From an uncultured Clostridia bacterium (GTDB lineage: Bacteria; Bacillota; Clostridia; Oscillospirales; Acutalibacteraceae): a stretch of 64,000 bases of DNA. Shown here piece by piece: positions 18,981 through 27,268 of this stretch. How positions within the stretch are numbered: the first letter of the stretch is position 1; each line of letters begins with the position of its first letter. The notes below the pieces were generated by a model. It made no database searches, had not been told where the DNA came from, and saw only the letters and a program-made list of their open reading frames with translations. Made by a program: the position numbers and the translations under genes. Location: assembly GCA_947627345.1 (NCBI GenBank), contig CANQVS010000003.1, forward strand, positions 58,385 to 122,384. Direction: 5' to 3'.

Positions 18981-19418
18981 TTGAAAATTTCAACAAAAGG
19001 ACGTTATGCGCTTCGTATGCTCTTAGACCTTGCCGAACATCAAAACGATGGTTACATTGCATTAAAAGATATTGCCTCTCGCCAGAATATATCCAAAAAA
19101 TACCTTGAACAAATTGTACCTATTTTAAATAAATCAGATATTCTTAATACTAACCGAGGCTATCAGGGAGGCTATAAACTTGCTAAATCTCCCGACAAAT
19201 ATACTGTGGGCGATATTTTATTGCTTACCGAGGGTAGCCTTTCCCCCGTTGCGTGCCTTGACCACGACCCGATTGAATGCGAGCGTAGCGGAGAATGTTA
19301 CACTCTGCCTGTATGGCAAGGATTAAAGAAAGTAATTTGCGATTATCTGTACGGAATTACTTTACAGGATATTCTTGATACGCAAAGAGAAAAATACACA
19401 AATAATTATGTAATATGA
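18981..19418 (+). CDS. Rrf2-family transcriptional regulator (CymR/IscR-like)
   Basis: A 145-residue protein with the Rrf2 winged helix (STKGRYALRMLLDLA start, recognition region QNISKKYLEQIVPILNKS, wing RGYQGGYKL). Three cysteines lie at about 93, 101 and 107 in ACLDHDPIEC and RSGEC, close to the cluster-binding region of IscR, so a redox or Fe-S cofactor is possible. TTG start behind AAGGAGG. Between metY and cysK, it is most likely the CymR-type repressor of cysteine metabolism. Confidence 0.88.
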   Translation: MKISTKGRYALRMLLDLAEHQNDGYIALKDIASRQNISKKYLEQIVPILNKSDILNTNRGYQGGYKLAKSPDKYTVGDILLLTEGSLSPVACLDHDPIECERSGECYTLPVWQGLKKVICDYLYGITLQDILDTQREKYTNNYVI

Positions 19419-19439
19419 AAACTTATAACAATAACCTAT

Positions 19440-19475
19440 GCGCTGTGATTAAAAATCACGGCGCCGTTTTATTTT
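19440..19475 (+). terminator. Terminator of the Rrf2 gene
   Basis: GCGCTGTGAT / ATCACGGCGC stem (one G-U pair) followed by CGTTTTATTTT. Confidence 0.8.
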
Positions 19476-19505
19476 GCGCAATAATTCTTCCGCATCTTTC
19501 AAAAA

Positions 19506-19545
19506 TAAAAATATCCCTGCCCCATCGGCAGGGATATTTTATACG
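19506..19545 (-). terminator. Terminator of cysK
   Basis: Stem ATATCCCTGCC / GGCAGGGATAT; on the minus strand it is followed by TTTTATTTTT, 13-50 bases after the cysK stop. Confidence 0.88.
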
Positions 19546-19557
19546 CTTATTATACGT

Positions 19558-20487
19558 TTATTCACTAAACATAGGTGTGGAAAGATAGCGTTCGCCTGTA
19601 TCGGGGAGGAGCGCAACAATTATCTTGCCTTTATTTTCGGGGCGCTTTGCAAGTTGAGTTGCGGCAAACACCGCCGCTCCCGAGGATATACCCACAAGAA
19701 CTCCCTCTCTTTTCGCAAGTGTTCTTCCTGTTTCAAAAGCGTCCTCGTTTTCAACAGTAATAATTTCATCATATATTTCGGTATTTAATGTGTCGGGAAC
19801 AAAGCCCGCTCCGATACCTTGAATTTTGTGCGGTCCCGGTGTACCCTTTGACAATACAGGTGAACCCGCGGGCTCAACGGCAACTACCTTGACATTCGGA
19901 TTTTGTTGTTTCAAATATTCGCCGACGCCTGATACGGTACCGCCTGTACCAACACCTGCAACAAAAATATCAACCTTGCCGTCAGTATCACTCCAAATTT
20001 CAGGACCTGTTGTCGCGCGGTGTGTAGCAGGATTAGCATTATTCGTGAATTGACTTGGTATAAAGCTGTGCGGGATTTCCTCAGCGAGCTCCTGCGCCTT
20101 TGCAATCGCGCCTTTCATACCCTTTGCTCCGTCTGTAAGTACAAGCTCCGCGCCGTATGCCTTTAATAAATTACGGCGTTCAATACTCATCGTTTCGGGC
20201 ATAGTCAGAATTATTCTATAGCCTCTTGACGCCGCAACAGACGCAAGTCCTATACCTGTGTTACCGCTTGTAGGCTCTATAATAACCGATTCGGAATTAA
20301 TAAGTCCCTCTGCCTCTGCGTTTTCAATCATAGCTTTTGAAATTCTATCCTTTACACTTCCTGCAGGATTAAAATACTCAAGCTTTGCATAGATTTTTGC
20401 AGACAAATCATTTTCCTTTTCATAATTTTTTAATTCTAAAAGAGGAGTTCCTCCTATAAGGTCAGTAATTTTTTCAAAAACTTTCAT
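19558..20487 (-). CDS. cysK: Cysteine synthase A (O-acetylserine sulfhydrylase)
   Basis: A 309-residue fold-II PLP enzyme. Lys46 in [10 protein letters not shown] binds [14 protein letters not shown] (about 73-83) holds the substrate loop, [10 protein letters not shown] binds the phosphate and SSGAAVFAA lies near the C-terminus. It makes cysteine from O-acetylserine and sulfide. AAAGGAGCTATTATT precedes the ATG. The operator-bearing promoter at 20611-20672 matches that of metY, so both are probably controlled by the Rrf2 regulator at 18981. Confidence 0.95.
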   Translation of the reverse strand: MKVFEKITDLIGGTPLLELKNYEKENDLSAKIYAKLEYFNPAGSVKDRISKAMIENAEAEGLINSESVIIEPTSGNTGIGLASVAASRGYRIILTMPETMSIERRNLLKAYGAELVLTDGAKGMKGAIAKAQELAEEIPHSFIPSQFTNNANPATHRATTGPEIWSDTDGKVDIFVAGVGTGGTVSGVGEYLKQQNPNVKVVAVEPAGSPVLSKGTPGPHKIQGIGAGFVPDTLNTEIYDEIITVENEDAFETGRTLAKREGVLVGISSGAAVFAATQLAKRPENKGKIIVALLPDTGERYLSTPMFSE

Positions 20488-20610
20488 AATAATAGCTCCT
20501 TTAAAATGATATTGAATAAAGTGTCAGGTGAGTTAATTTTTCAGTTTCAACATCGCTTAGTTAAATGAATTGTTCTCATAAACACAACCTCGCTTTGTTT
20601 TTTTCATTTC

Positions 20611-20672
20611 ATACTATTCCTACCTATTTAATAGGTTTACTAAATTATATCACCATTTACTTATTTTGTCAA
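20611..20672 (-). promoter_or_regulatory. cysK promoter with Rrf2/CymR-like operator
   Basis: On the minus strand TTGACA (20667-20672), 17-base spacer, TATAAT (20644-20649). Immediately downstream are AAACCTATTAAATAGGT, nearly palindromic, and AATAGTATGAA, shared with the metY promoter. Confidence 0.75.
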
Positions 20673-20905
20673 CACAAAATTTATGTTTTTGTCTTAGCGC
20701 TATAATCACTAAAAAGCTTTCCGTAATTTTTTAAATAAAGAACATTTTTTTATTCACAAAAATTTAATTAACTCAGTTTTAATTAATACAGTGTCTTAAA
20801 ACGATTTAATAGGATTTTACATTTATTGTCCTACAGATTTTACTTGCAATTAATATTATTATCATAAAAATTAATTTACGGAAAACTGTATGAGTATAAA
20901 TAATT
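20673..20905. other. Intergenic AT-rich stretch between cysK promoter and cstA
   Basis: About 230 bases without a convincing gene, ribosome site or hairpin on either strand. I see nothing more in it than AT-rich DNA upstream of the cysK promoter. Confidence 0.5.
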
Positions 20906-20942
20906 AAAATCTTATCGGGGAACTGACCGATTTAGATTTTAA
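20905..20942 (-). terminator. Terminator of cstA
   Basis: On the minus strand AAAATCTAAATCGG / CCGATAAGATTTT with an 8-base loop, followed by AATTATTT, overlapping the stop codon. Confidence 0.7.
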
Positions 20943-22408
20943 CTATGAAAATGCTCGTTATTCAGCCTCAAATCCCGGGGAATATTCTTTCTGCCATAGT
21001 ATATCAATGCCACGCCATATGCCAAGGTAAGAGCTCCCGCTATTCCATAGCTTATCGACCACGGCAAATTAAATCCGATAGCAGCGTTTAAAATAAAGCT
21101 TGATATTACGAACATATAAAACATTCCCGGTACAAGCGACATAATAAACGGCTGTTTATTGCGCATCATATAAACCGTAATCATTGCAAATGCAAACACG
21201 GCGATAGTCTGGTTTGCCCATGCAAAATACCGCCAAAGTATATTAAATCCACCCGCGTTCATCTTGGCAAACACCAAAATTGACGCCACAATAGCAAATA
21301 TCACAAGGGAAACCCCGAGTCTGTTTACTTTCTTCGACTGGTCTATTTTCATCGCGTCCGAAACTATAAGCCTCAGTGAGCGAAGCGCCGTATCGCCGGA
21401 GGTAATCGGAAGAACAATAATTCCTATTACAGCTACAATTCCTCCCACTCCGCCGAGTAAATCTTTTGCGATGATACCAACAACATCTGTTGGGCTTGTT
21501 TCAGCTGTAGCAAGTCCGAGCTTCATAACTCCCATCGACGCAGCCGCCCATATCATTGCAATAATACCTTCGGCAATCATCATATTGTAAAATGTCATAC
21601 GGCCCTCTTTTTCACTACGCATAGTACGAGAAATCAGAGTGGCTTGCGTAGAATGAAACCCAGATACTATTCCGCACGCTACAGTAACGAAAAATACCGG
21701 TATAAAATGAAGTCCCTGCGGATGAACGCCTACAATACCCGTTGTCCATATATCGTCAAGCGGATAACCTTTTACAAAAAAGCCTATAAACACACCGACT
21801 GCCGAGAGAATAAGCAACATACCGAAAATCGGATATACCTTGCCGATAATCTTATCAATCGGAAACAGCGTCGCGATTACAAAATACGCAAAAATCGCAC
21901 CGTATACGAGCCATACCATAGGATTTGTAACACCACTGTCTTGGTTTAAAATTTGCGTTATGAACAAGTCGCCCGGAGTATAGATAAACACAGCTCCGAC
22001 AAGCAACATCAAAAGACATACAAATGCATTATAAATCGGATATGCATATTTACCTATATATTTTCTTATAAGCTTAGGCATCTGTGCACCATCGTTGCGT
22101 ACGGAAATCATACCGCACATATAATCATGGAACGCACCTCCGATTATGCAACCGATAGGTATTGTCAAAAATGCAACAGGTCCGAAAAGAATACCCTGTA
22201 TTGGACCTAAAATCGGTCCTGTTCCCGCAATGTTTAAAAGCTGAATAAGTGAATTTTTCCACTTTTTCATAGGTACAAAATCCATACCGTCATTTAAAAG
22301 TTCCGCCGGTGTTTTGCGGTCATCGGGTTTGAAAATCTTTTCACATAACTTGCCGTACAAAGCTCCCCCGATTAAAAGGATTGCAAGTCCGATAATGAAT
22401 GTAGTCAT
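20939..22408 (-). CDS. cstA: Carbon starvation protein CstA family transporter
   Basis: A 489-residue polytopic membrane protein of the short CstA form. Signatures are AGTGPILGPIQGILFGPVAFL in the N-terminal part, GGAFHDYMCGMISVRNDG, FHSTQATLISRTM and RYFAWANQTIAVFAF. Members take up pyruvate or peptides during nutrient limitation. AAAGGGGAGATTTAT precedes the ATG. Single gene with its own promoter and terminator. The substrate cannot be assigned from sequence. Confidence 0.92.
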   Translation of the reverse strand: MTTFIIGLAILLIGGALYGKLCEKIFKPDDRKTPAELLNDGMDFVPMKKWKNSLIQLLNIAGTGPILGPIQGILFGPVAFLTIPIGCIIGGAFHDYMCGMISVRNDGAQMPKLIRKYIGKYAYPIYNAFVCLLMLLVGAVFIYTPGDLFITQILNQDSGVTNPMVWLVYGAIFAYFVIATLFPIDKIIGKVYPIFGMLLILSAVGVFIGFFVKGYPLDDIWTTGIVGVHPQGLHFIPVFFVTVACGIVSGFHSTQATLISRTMRSEKEGRMTFYNMMIAEGIIAMIWAAASMGVMKLGLATAETSPTDVVGIIAKDLLGGVGGIVAVIGIIVLPITSGDTALRSLRLIVSDAMKIDQSKKVNRLGVSLVIFAIVASILVFAKMNAGGFNILWRYFAWANQTIAVFAFAMITVYMMRNKQPFIMSLVPGMFYMFVISSFILNAAIGFNLPWSISYGIAGALTLAYGVALIYYGRKNIPRDLRLNNEHFHS

Positions 22409-22450
22409 ATAAATCTCCCCTTTATTGTTTTATATTTATCTACTTATTAT

Positions 22451-22479
22451 ATTATAATTAAATTACGTAATTTTTTCAA
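22451..22479 (-). promoter_or_regulatory. cstA promoter
   Basis: On the minus strand TTGAAA (22474-22479), 17-base spacer, TATAAT (22451-22456). Confidence 0.7.
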
Positions 22480-22599
22480 TAGCTTTGTCTTCAATTCTAT
22501 AACCCTAAACTATTTTTAACTATAACTATTTTAAACTATTTTAAAAATCTAAGGTTAATAATCATATAAATTTTCTTTGATTGTTTATTGACCTTTCGG

Positions 22600-23005
22600 A
22601 TATGAACAAAACGGAAAAGACAAGCTTTACTGATATTCAACTCGAAATTATATGTCAAAATCTTGATAGAATCCCTTATGCAGACTATATTTTTTCTCTA
22701 TTTTATCTTAATTTCCGAGCGTCCGAATTTTTGGAACCTACAAATTTTGGGACCTACAAAAGATAATTATTATATAAGCGATACAAGAATTCCTGTTTTT
22801 ATTGGCGATAAAAAAGAAACCGGAACAGACTGTTTGGTTCCGATTCATCCAAAAATCCAGCCTATTGTTGAAAAGCAATTGAAATTAAACGGCAAAACTA
22901 ATTCTGTGATGAAAGAGGAAAGGATGTGAATAAAGATTGTTTTTGAGAAAACTACTTCTATCCTGCTATTGACACGCTCGGTATGGCGAGAAATTTAACC
23001 GCGCG
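22600..23005 (+). pseudogene. Relic of a tyrosine integrase related to the prophage integrase
   Basis: The stretch matches the middle of the intact integrase gene at 63110-63510 over about 400 bases at high identity. TEKTSFTDIQLEII, the box-I Arg in FRASEF, KDNYYISDTRIPVFIG and VPIHPKIQPIVEKQL are recognisable. It is broken by a frameshift around 22750, a second disruption near 22895 and a stop at 22927, and lacks both the N-terminus and the HxxR...Y end. It shows that a related element once sat here. Confidence 0.85.
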
Positions 23006-23041
23006 ACACGCTCATAGTTATTCATTAAAATCCTCTTTAAA

Positions 23042-23090
23042 AAAGCCAACAGTTAAGATTAAAAAATCTCAATAGTTGGCTATATAGCAT
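23042..23090 (+). terminator. Hairpin after the integrase relic
   Basis: AAGCCAACAGTT...AATAGTTGGCT inverted repeat around GATT/AATC. It may be a terminator left from the older element. Confidence 0.4.
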
Positions 23091-23100
23091 AATTATTTTA

Positions 23101-23398
23101 TGTTTCTCGATAAAACAGGAGTTATACCCAAATACTCCATTTGTGATACGGGTGTAGATTGGTTTAAAGAGCGTAATCAATGGCTTGAAAGCTCAGAGGA
23201 ACCGCAGGCAGGAATGATTATTTTTTTGATTGGAAATCTGACGGACTTGACGGCAATTCCGACCACACAGGAATAGTCGAAAAGGTTTAGAATGGCAGAA
23301 TTTACACAATCAAGGGAAATTTAAATGATAGCTGTCAGGAAAACTCATATTCCATTGGTCATAACGAAATACTTGGGTACGGTGTTCCTTCTTATTAA
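23101..23398 (+). pseudogene. Relic of a CHAP-type phage endolysin
   Basis: The fragment encodes TGVDWFKERNQWL, then after a frameshift near 23220 IIFFDWKSDG...SDHTGIVEKV, an in-frame stop, and YTIKGNLNDSCQENSYSIGH...GYGVPSY. This is the C-terminal half of a CHAP amidase/peptidase. It has lost the catalytic-Cys part and has at least one frameshift and one stop. It differs from the intact lysin at 31802, so it comes from another phage. A hairpin with a T-rich end follows at 23408-23440, and a perfect 10-bp stem lies at 23492-23522. Confidence 0.75.
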
Positions 23399-23687
23399 AT
23401 ATTTATCAAAAAAATATATCGTCCGTTTGGGCGGTATATTTTCTTGAAACAGGATAAACAAAAATGCGGAGTACTTCCCCTCTGTAAAAACAATAGCAGG
23501 CGACATAAAAAGCTGTCGCCTGCCACAGTCCGCAGAGCTATTTAGAATTTAAGAAAATCAGGGTTGATAGAAACTAAACAACGCTACCGAGAACAGGGCG
23601 GTAAGAGCAGTTTATTGTTTAGAGTGAATTACATGAATTCATAAAAACATACATAAATCTAAATGTAACATTGAAATATTACCGACT

Positions 23688-24134
23688 TTATTCAAAAATA
23701 GTGTATGGCATATGCTTTCTCATTTCAGCAATATCAAGATGATATGTTTTAAACGCATATCTCATCACAAAAACAAATTTATAAACTTTTTCTCCGTCAT
23801 CATATAAAATATATGTACGCCCGTTTGCCGTTTCCTCTCTTACACAAGTAAAGAACTTATTAGGTAATATGTATTTTTCTTTATTTGTATATATAATAAT
23901 ACAATCGTCAATAAAGCCAACCGATATTACTACTTTCTGATAATATCTAAGAATAAGCCCTTCAATTAATATGATAATCAAGGCAGAAATTGGTGTGAGA
24001 ATTATTGCAGCCATAAGGTTTTTATTAGAAATAAGCGCTACTGTCCATATGGCAGAAAAGGCACTAATGATAAAAATATCGGCGATTATAAATATTATTT
24101 TTAAAGCCTTATAATAGTTACTAAGTTTAATCAT
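23688..24134 (-). CDS. Membrane protein with two TM helices and a PH-like C-terminal domain
   Basis: A 148-residue protein with transmembrane helices at about 11-33 and 40-63 and a beta-rich C-terminal part ending in EMRKHMPYTIFE. The layout resembles YcxB-like/bacterial PH-domain proteins, whose function is unknown. It overlaps or directly follows the broken gene at 24135-24475, so the two may once have been one operon. Located in the relic region. Confidence 0.5.
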   Translation of the reverse strand: MIKLSNYYKALKIIFIIADIFIISAFSAIWTVALISNKNLMAAIILTPISALIIILIEGLILRYYQKVVISVGFIDDCIIIYTNKEKYILPNKFFTCVREETANGRTYILYDDGEKVYKFVFVMRYAFKTYHLDIAEMRKHMPYTIFE

Positions 24135-24475
24135 TTAGTATATTTTCACTTTCTTCGATTTGTAATACATACGTATAGTCTTTTTCGTTTTATACGTATA
24201 AATATTAGTATAGGTGCTTTTTTTAGTTATTTTTACCTTGCTATCGGGAATCCATCCAATTAATTTAGTGTATGATTTATTGTTTTTTGTTTTTGAAATA
24301 TTCCAGTACCAAACCCACGTACATCCAAATTTCACCTGAAAATATGGGATTAGTACCACTGATGCACCTGCTCCGATAAATGCAGAAATCCGTTACCTTT
24401 TGCTTTAATTTCAGCACTAGCGCATAAACTAAGAACAAACAAAACACATAGAATTATCCCTGCAAATCTTTTCAC
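24135..24475 (-). pseudogene. Frameshifted small secreted protein gene
   Basis: A GTG at 24475 behind AGGGGGATAAT starts a signal peptide (MKRFAGIILCVLFVLS...ASAEIKA), but this frame stops after 42 codons. The rest (74 or more codons, with WVWYWNISKTKNN and GWIPDSKVKITKK) is open in a neighbouring frame through to 24135. One shift near 24395 would restore a secreted protein of about 113 residues. No family recognised. A sequencing error is an alternative. Confidence 0.55.
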
Positions 24476-24615
24476 ATTATCCCCCTAAAATTCTAATTTG
24501 TTAGTATGATTATATCATAATCATATATACAAGTCCATATATAAAAGAGAGCAGATTTCTCGATTCTATATTACGTTGATATAATTCTCTGTTACGTTAA
24601 TAAAAAATAAACTCC

Positions 24616-24810
24616 GTACTCGCTTGAAAGGGCGGTATTAAAGGTTAAAACGGTCTAAACCCAACGGCGGGGAAATGCTCACGCAGGAGCATTTCCCCTT
24701 TCCGCCTTTCGAGCCCAGTTGGCAAAACTAAAAGCAAGCCCTTTGGACTTGCTTTTTGTTTTGGCTCCCCCAACTGGGCTCGAACCAGTGACATCATGAT
24801 TAACAGTCAT
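24616..24810 (+). repeat. 195-bp direct repeat, copy 1 (tRNA-Asn 3' end plus downstream flank)
   Basis: Nearly identical, without gaps, to 31210-31404. It contains a perfect hairpin (GGGGAAATGCTC / GAGCATTTCCCC, 24673-24702), a terminator-like stem with AAAAGCAAG and CTTGCTTTTT (24730-24757), and 49 bases of the tRNA-Asn 3' half (24762-24810). Confidence 0.9.
24760..24810 (+). repeat. att-like core, copy 1 (tRNA-Asn 3' half)
   Basis: Matches bases 63839-63889 of the intact tRNA-Asn gene exactly, up to the base after the anticodon loop. The 5' half of the tRNA is missing, so it is not a functional tRNA gene. Confidence 0.88.
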
Positions 24811-24895
24811 TCGCTCTCGTCTGCGTACTGACATATACCTATATAAATGTCGTGCTCCTTGAGCGTAATATTTTATTATTACAAAACAAATTTTA

Positions 24896-27181
24896 CTAAT
24901 ACCAATCGTGCTTCTCATTTCGGTTCAGCGCATTAATTTGTTTCATTTCATCGTCAGTCAGTTTGAAATCATAAAGTTCCGTATTCTCCTGTATATGGTC
25001 AGGATTACTTGATCCCGGAATAACTACAACTCCCTTTTGCAGATTCCATCGCAGTATAACCTGTGCGGAGGATTTTTTATGTTCTTTTGCAATAGAGGTA
25101 ATTACCTCATCTCCTAACAGTTCTGCTGTGTGTCTCCGTCCTCCAAGAGGATACCATCCTTCTGTCACTATTCCAAGGCTGTGAATATACTTAATGACTT
25201 CATTTTCCTGATAGTAAGGATGAATTTCATTTTGTACTACTGCCGGAGTAATTGTTACCTGAGGTAAAAATTCCTGCAATTCCTCAATGTACCAGTTGGA
25301 CAAACCTATGGAACGGATTTTTCCTTCCTTTACTGCTTTCTCCATTGCCTTGTATGCTTTCACATCTCCTGTTCCGGGGTGGTGTAATAACATCAAATCA
25401 ATATATTCAATATCTAATTTTTTAAGTGCCTCATCTATAGCTTTCTCAGGATTATCAAACTGATTAGGATATAACTTCGTGGTTACAAAGATTTCCTCAC
25501 GTGGAATGCCGGAGTTCCTGACTGCCTTTCCGACTTCTTTTTCGTTATCATACATATACGCAGTATCTATCAGCCTGACTCCCCGATTTAATGCCTCGGA
25601 AACAGAATTCACACAGGTATCACCTAACAAACTGTAAGTACCGATTCCGTTGAGCGGCATTTCATATCCGCTGTTTAATTTCACGGTTTTTGTTTCAAAG
25701 TTAAAGTCACGCTCCACTGTCTGTCCCTCTTTGTTTTCTTCATTAAAAGGTTTTACGCCTGTTTCTTTCAGCCATTGTACAATTTCATCCTTTGTAGTAC
25801 TTGATGAAAACCGCCTGCCTGATTTCCATTTCACACTGTTATCTGTAAGCGTATGGAGATTAGTATCGCTGGAGCCGATTCCACTGCTATGAGAAGTACA
25901 GAACGGCACAATCGTCTTACTGCCGAAGTCATAACTTTCCAAAAAAGTACTGATTATTCTTGGAGCCTGACCCCACCAAATGGGATAACCAAGCACTATG
26001 GTATCGTATTGCTCCATATTCTCTATACCTTTGGAAATCGTAGGTCTTGCGTTGGGATCATTCTGTTCTTTTGTCGCTCTGGAATCAGAATTACCGTAAT
26101 TCAAATCTTCATCGCTATATGGAGTTTTGGGTTCAATTTCATACAAATCCGAATTCAGATACTCCGCCGCATACTCTGCCAATGCCTTTGTTGTTCCTGT
26201 ACACGAAAAATAGGCAACTAAAATATTTGTCTTACTTGTATTATCATCAGAAGAATTATTATTCAAATTCTTATCATCCGTAGTATTGCTGTCAGAAACA
26301 TTATTTTTACTTGGAGTCTTTTTCTTTGATGAAGTATTTTTCACAACCTTAATTTTGGTCCACGCTTTCACTATCTTCTTTTTTGAACTAACCGTAACTT
26401 TAATTTTAGCGGTACCTATCTTTTTTGATTTTACTACGCCCTTTTTTGTTATAGTAGCAACCTTTTTATTAGAAGAATAATATTTTATTTTCTTTTTTCC
26501 TTTCAAATTGCTGATACTGACTTTCAGTATTGCCTTATTTCCCTTTTTTATGGAGTATGTCTTTTTTGTTACATTCTTTTTCTTTATTTTTAATGTTACC
26601 TTAGGTGAAGTGCTTTTTAAGGATACCCCATTGTTTTTTAACCATTTTTTTAATTTGCCGTTGCCTACATCTGTTGCATTTAATCCTGTACCAAAATTCG
26701 CACCCTTACATACTTTTTTCATACTGCTGATACTATCGGAGATACCGCTTCCGCCGCTGGTGCAAAAGGGTATTACCTTTTTCCCGGAAAAATTATAGCT
26801 TTCTAAAAATGTGTTTATTACCATTGGCTGTATTCCCAACCATATTGGATAGCCTATAATAATTGTTTTGTATTTTTTAAAACCAGAAATCTTCGTTGCA
26901 AGTTTTGGACGGGCATTCTTATCCTGTTCTTTCTGTGCAACATTCAACATTTTGTCATAGTCAGACGGATAAGATTTTTTCGTCTTTAGCTTAAAAATAT
27001 CTGCTCCTGTCATCTTCTGAATCTTTCTTGCTACTTCCTTTGTTGTTCCTGTTTTTGAATAATATACAATAAGCGTCTTTCCTTTTGACGCAGCACTTGC
27101 CTGTCCCGGAAATAAACCTAATATAAATAGGGCTACAAGTAATAAATTTATCAGTTTTTTTATGTTTAATTTCTTTTTCAT
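24896..27181 (-). CDS. Chimeric secreted protein: flavodoxin - Big_2 - flavodoxin - aldo/keto reductase
   Basis: A 761-residue exported protein. A signal peptide covers 1-31, flavodoxin 1 about 34-190 (YYSKTGTTKEVA, GYPIWLG), Big_2 about 195-280, a low-complexity Asn/Asp/Ser linker about 283-315, flavodoxin 2 about 320-475 (FSCTGTTKALA, GYPIWWG), and an aldo/keto reductase about 485-761 with the catalytic tetrad Asp and Tyr in DTAYMYDNE, Lys in TTKLYP and His in LLHHPG. GGAGAGCAAGAAT precedes the ATG. The part from flavodoxin 2 to the end appears identical in DNA to the next gene upstream. Possible role: extracytoplasmic flavin/NADPH-type reduction; cofactor supply outside the cell is unexplained. 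Confidence 0.85.
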   Translation of the reverse strand: MKKKLNIKKLINLLLVALFILGLFPGQASAASKGKTLIVYYSKTGTTKEVARKIQKMTGADIFKLKTKKSYPSDYDKMLNVAQKEQDKNARPKLATKISGFKKYKTIIIGYPIWLGIQPMVINTFLESYNFSGKKVIPFCTSGGSGISDSISSMKKVCKGANFGTGLNATDVGNGKLKKWLKNNGVSLKSTSPKVTLKIKKKNVTKKTYSIKKGNKAILKVSISNLKGKKKIKYYSSNKKVATITKKGVVKSKKIGTAKIKVTVSSKKKIVKAWTKIKVVKNTSSKKKTPSKNNVSDSNTTDDKNLNNNSSDDNTSKTNILVAYFSCTGTTKALAEYAAEYLNSDLYEIEPKTPYSDEDLNYGNSDSRATKEQNDPNARPTISKGIENMEQYDTIVLGYPIWWGQAPRIISTFLESYDFGSKTIVPFCTSHSSGIGSSDTNLHTLTDNSVKWKSGRRFSSSTTKDEIVQWLKETGVKPFNEENKEGQTVERDFNFETKTVKLNSGYEMPLNGIGTYSLLGDTCVNSVSEALNRGVRLIDTAYMYDNEKEVGKAVRNSGIPREEIFVTTKLYPNQFDNPEKAIDEALKKLDIEYIDLMLLHHPGTGDVKAYKAMEKAVKEGKIRSIGLSNWYIEELQEFLPQVTITPAVVQNEIHPYYQENEVIKYIHSLGIVTEGWYPLGGRRHTAELLGDEVITSIAKEHKKSSAQVILRWNLQKGVVVIPGSSNPDHIQENTELYDFKLTDDEMKQINALNRNEKHDWY
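24897..26223 (-). repeat. 1327-bp direct repeat, copy 1
   Basis: Covers flavodoxin 2 and the aldo/keto reductase of the chimeric gene. No difference from 27270-28596 was seen in the parts compared, and the encoded proteins are identical; only the stop codon differs (TAG here, TAA in copy 2). Confidence 0.9.
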
Positions 27182-27268
27182 ATTCTTGCTCTCCTTTCCG
27201 AAAAATTGTTACTAATAAATACCCTGTAATAAATATGCCATATCCGAATTTTTTCGTAGTATCGAAAT

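Noticed and set aside
24673..24702. Perfect GGGGAAATGCTC hairpin as a transposon end
   Set aside because: It occurs only inside the 195-bp repeats, has no transposase nearby and no target duplications.
24679..24918. 79-codon open frame on the minus strand over the first 195-bp repeat
   Set aside because: It runs through the tRNA fragment and terminator stem, has no ribosome site and a matching frame exists in the second repeat only because the DNA is duplicated.
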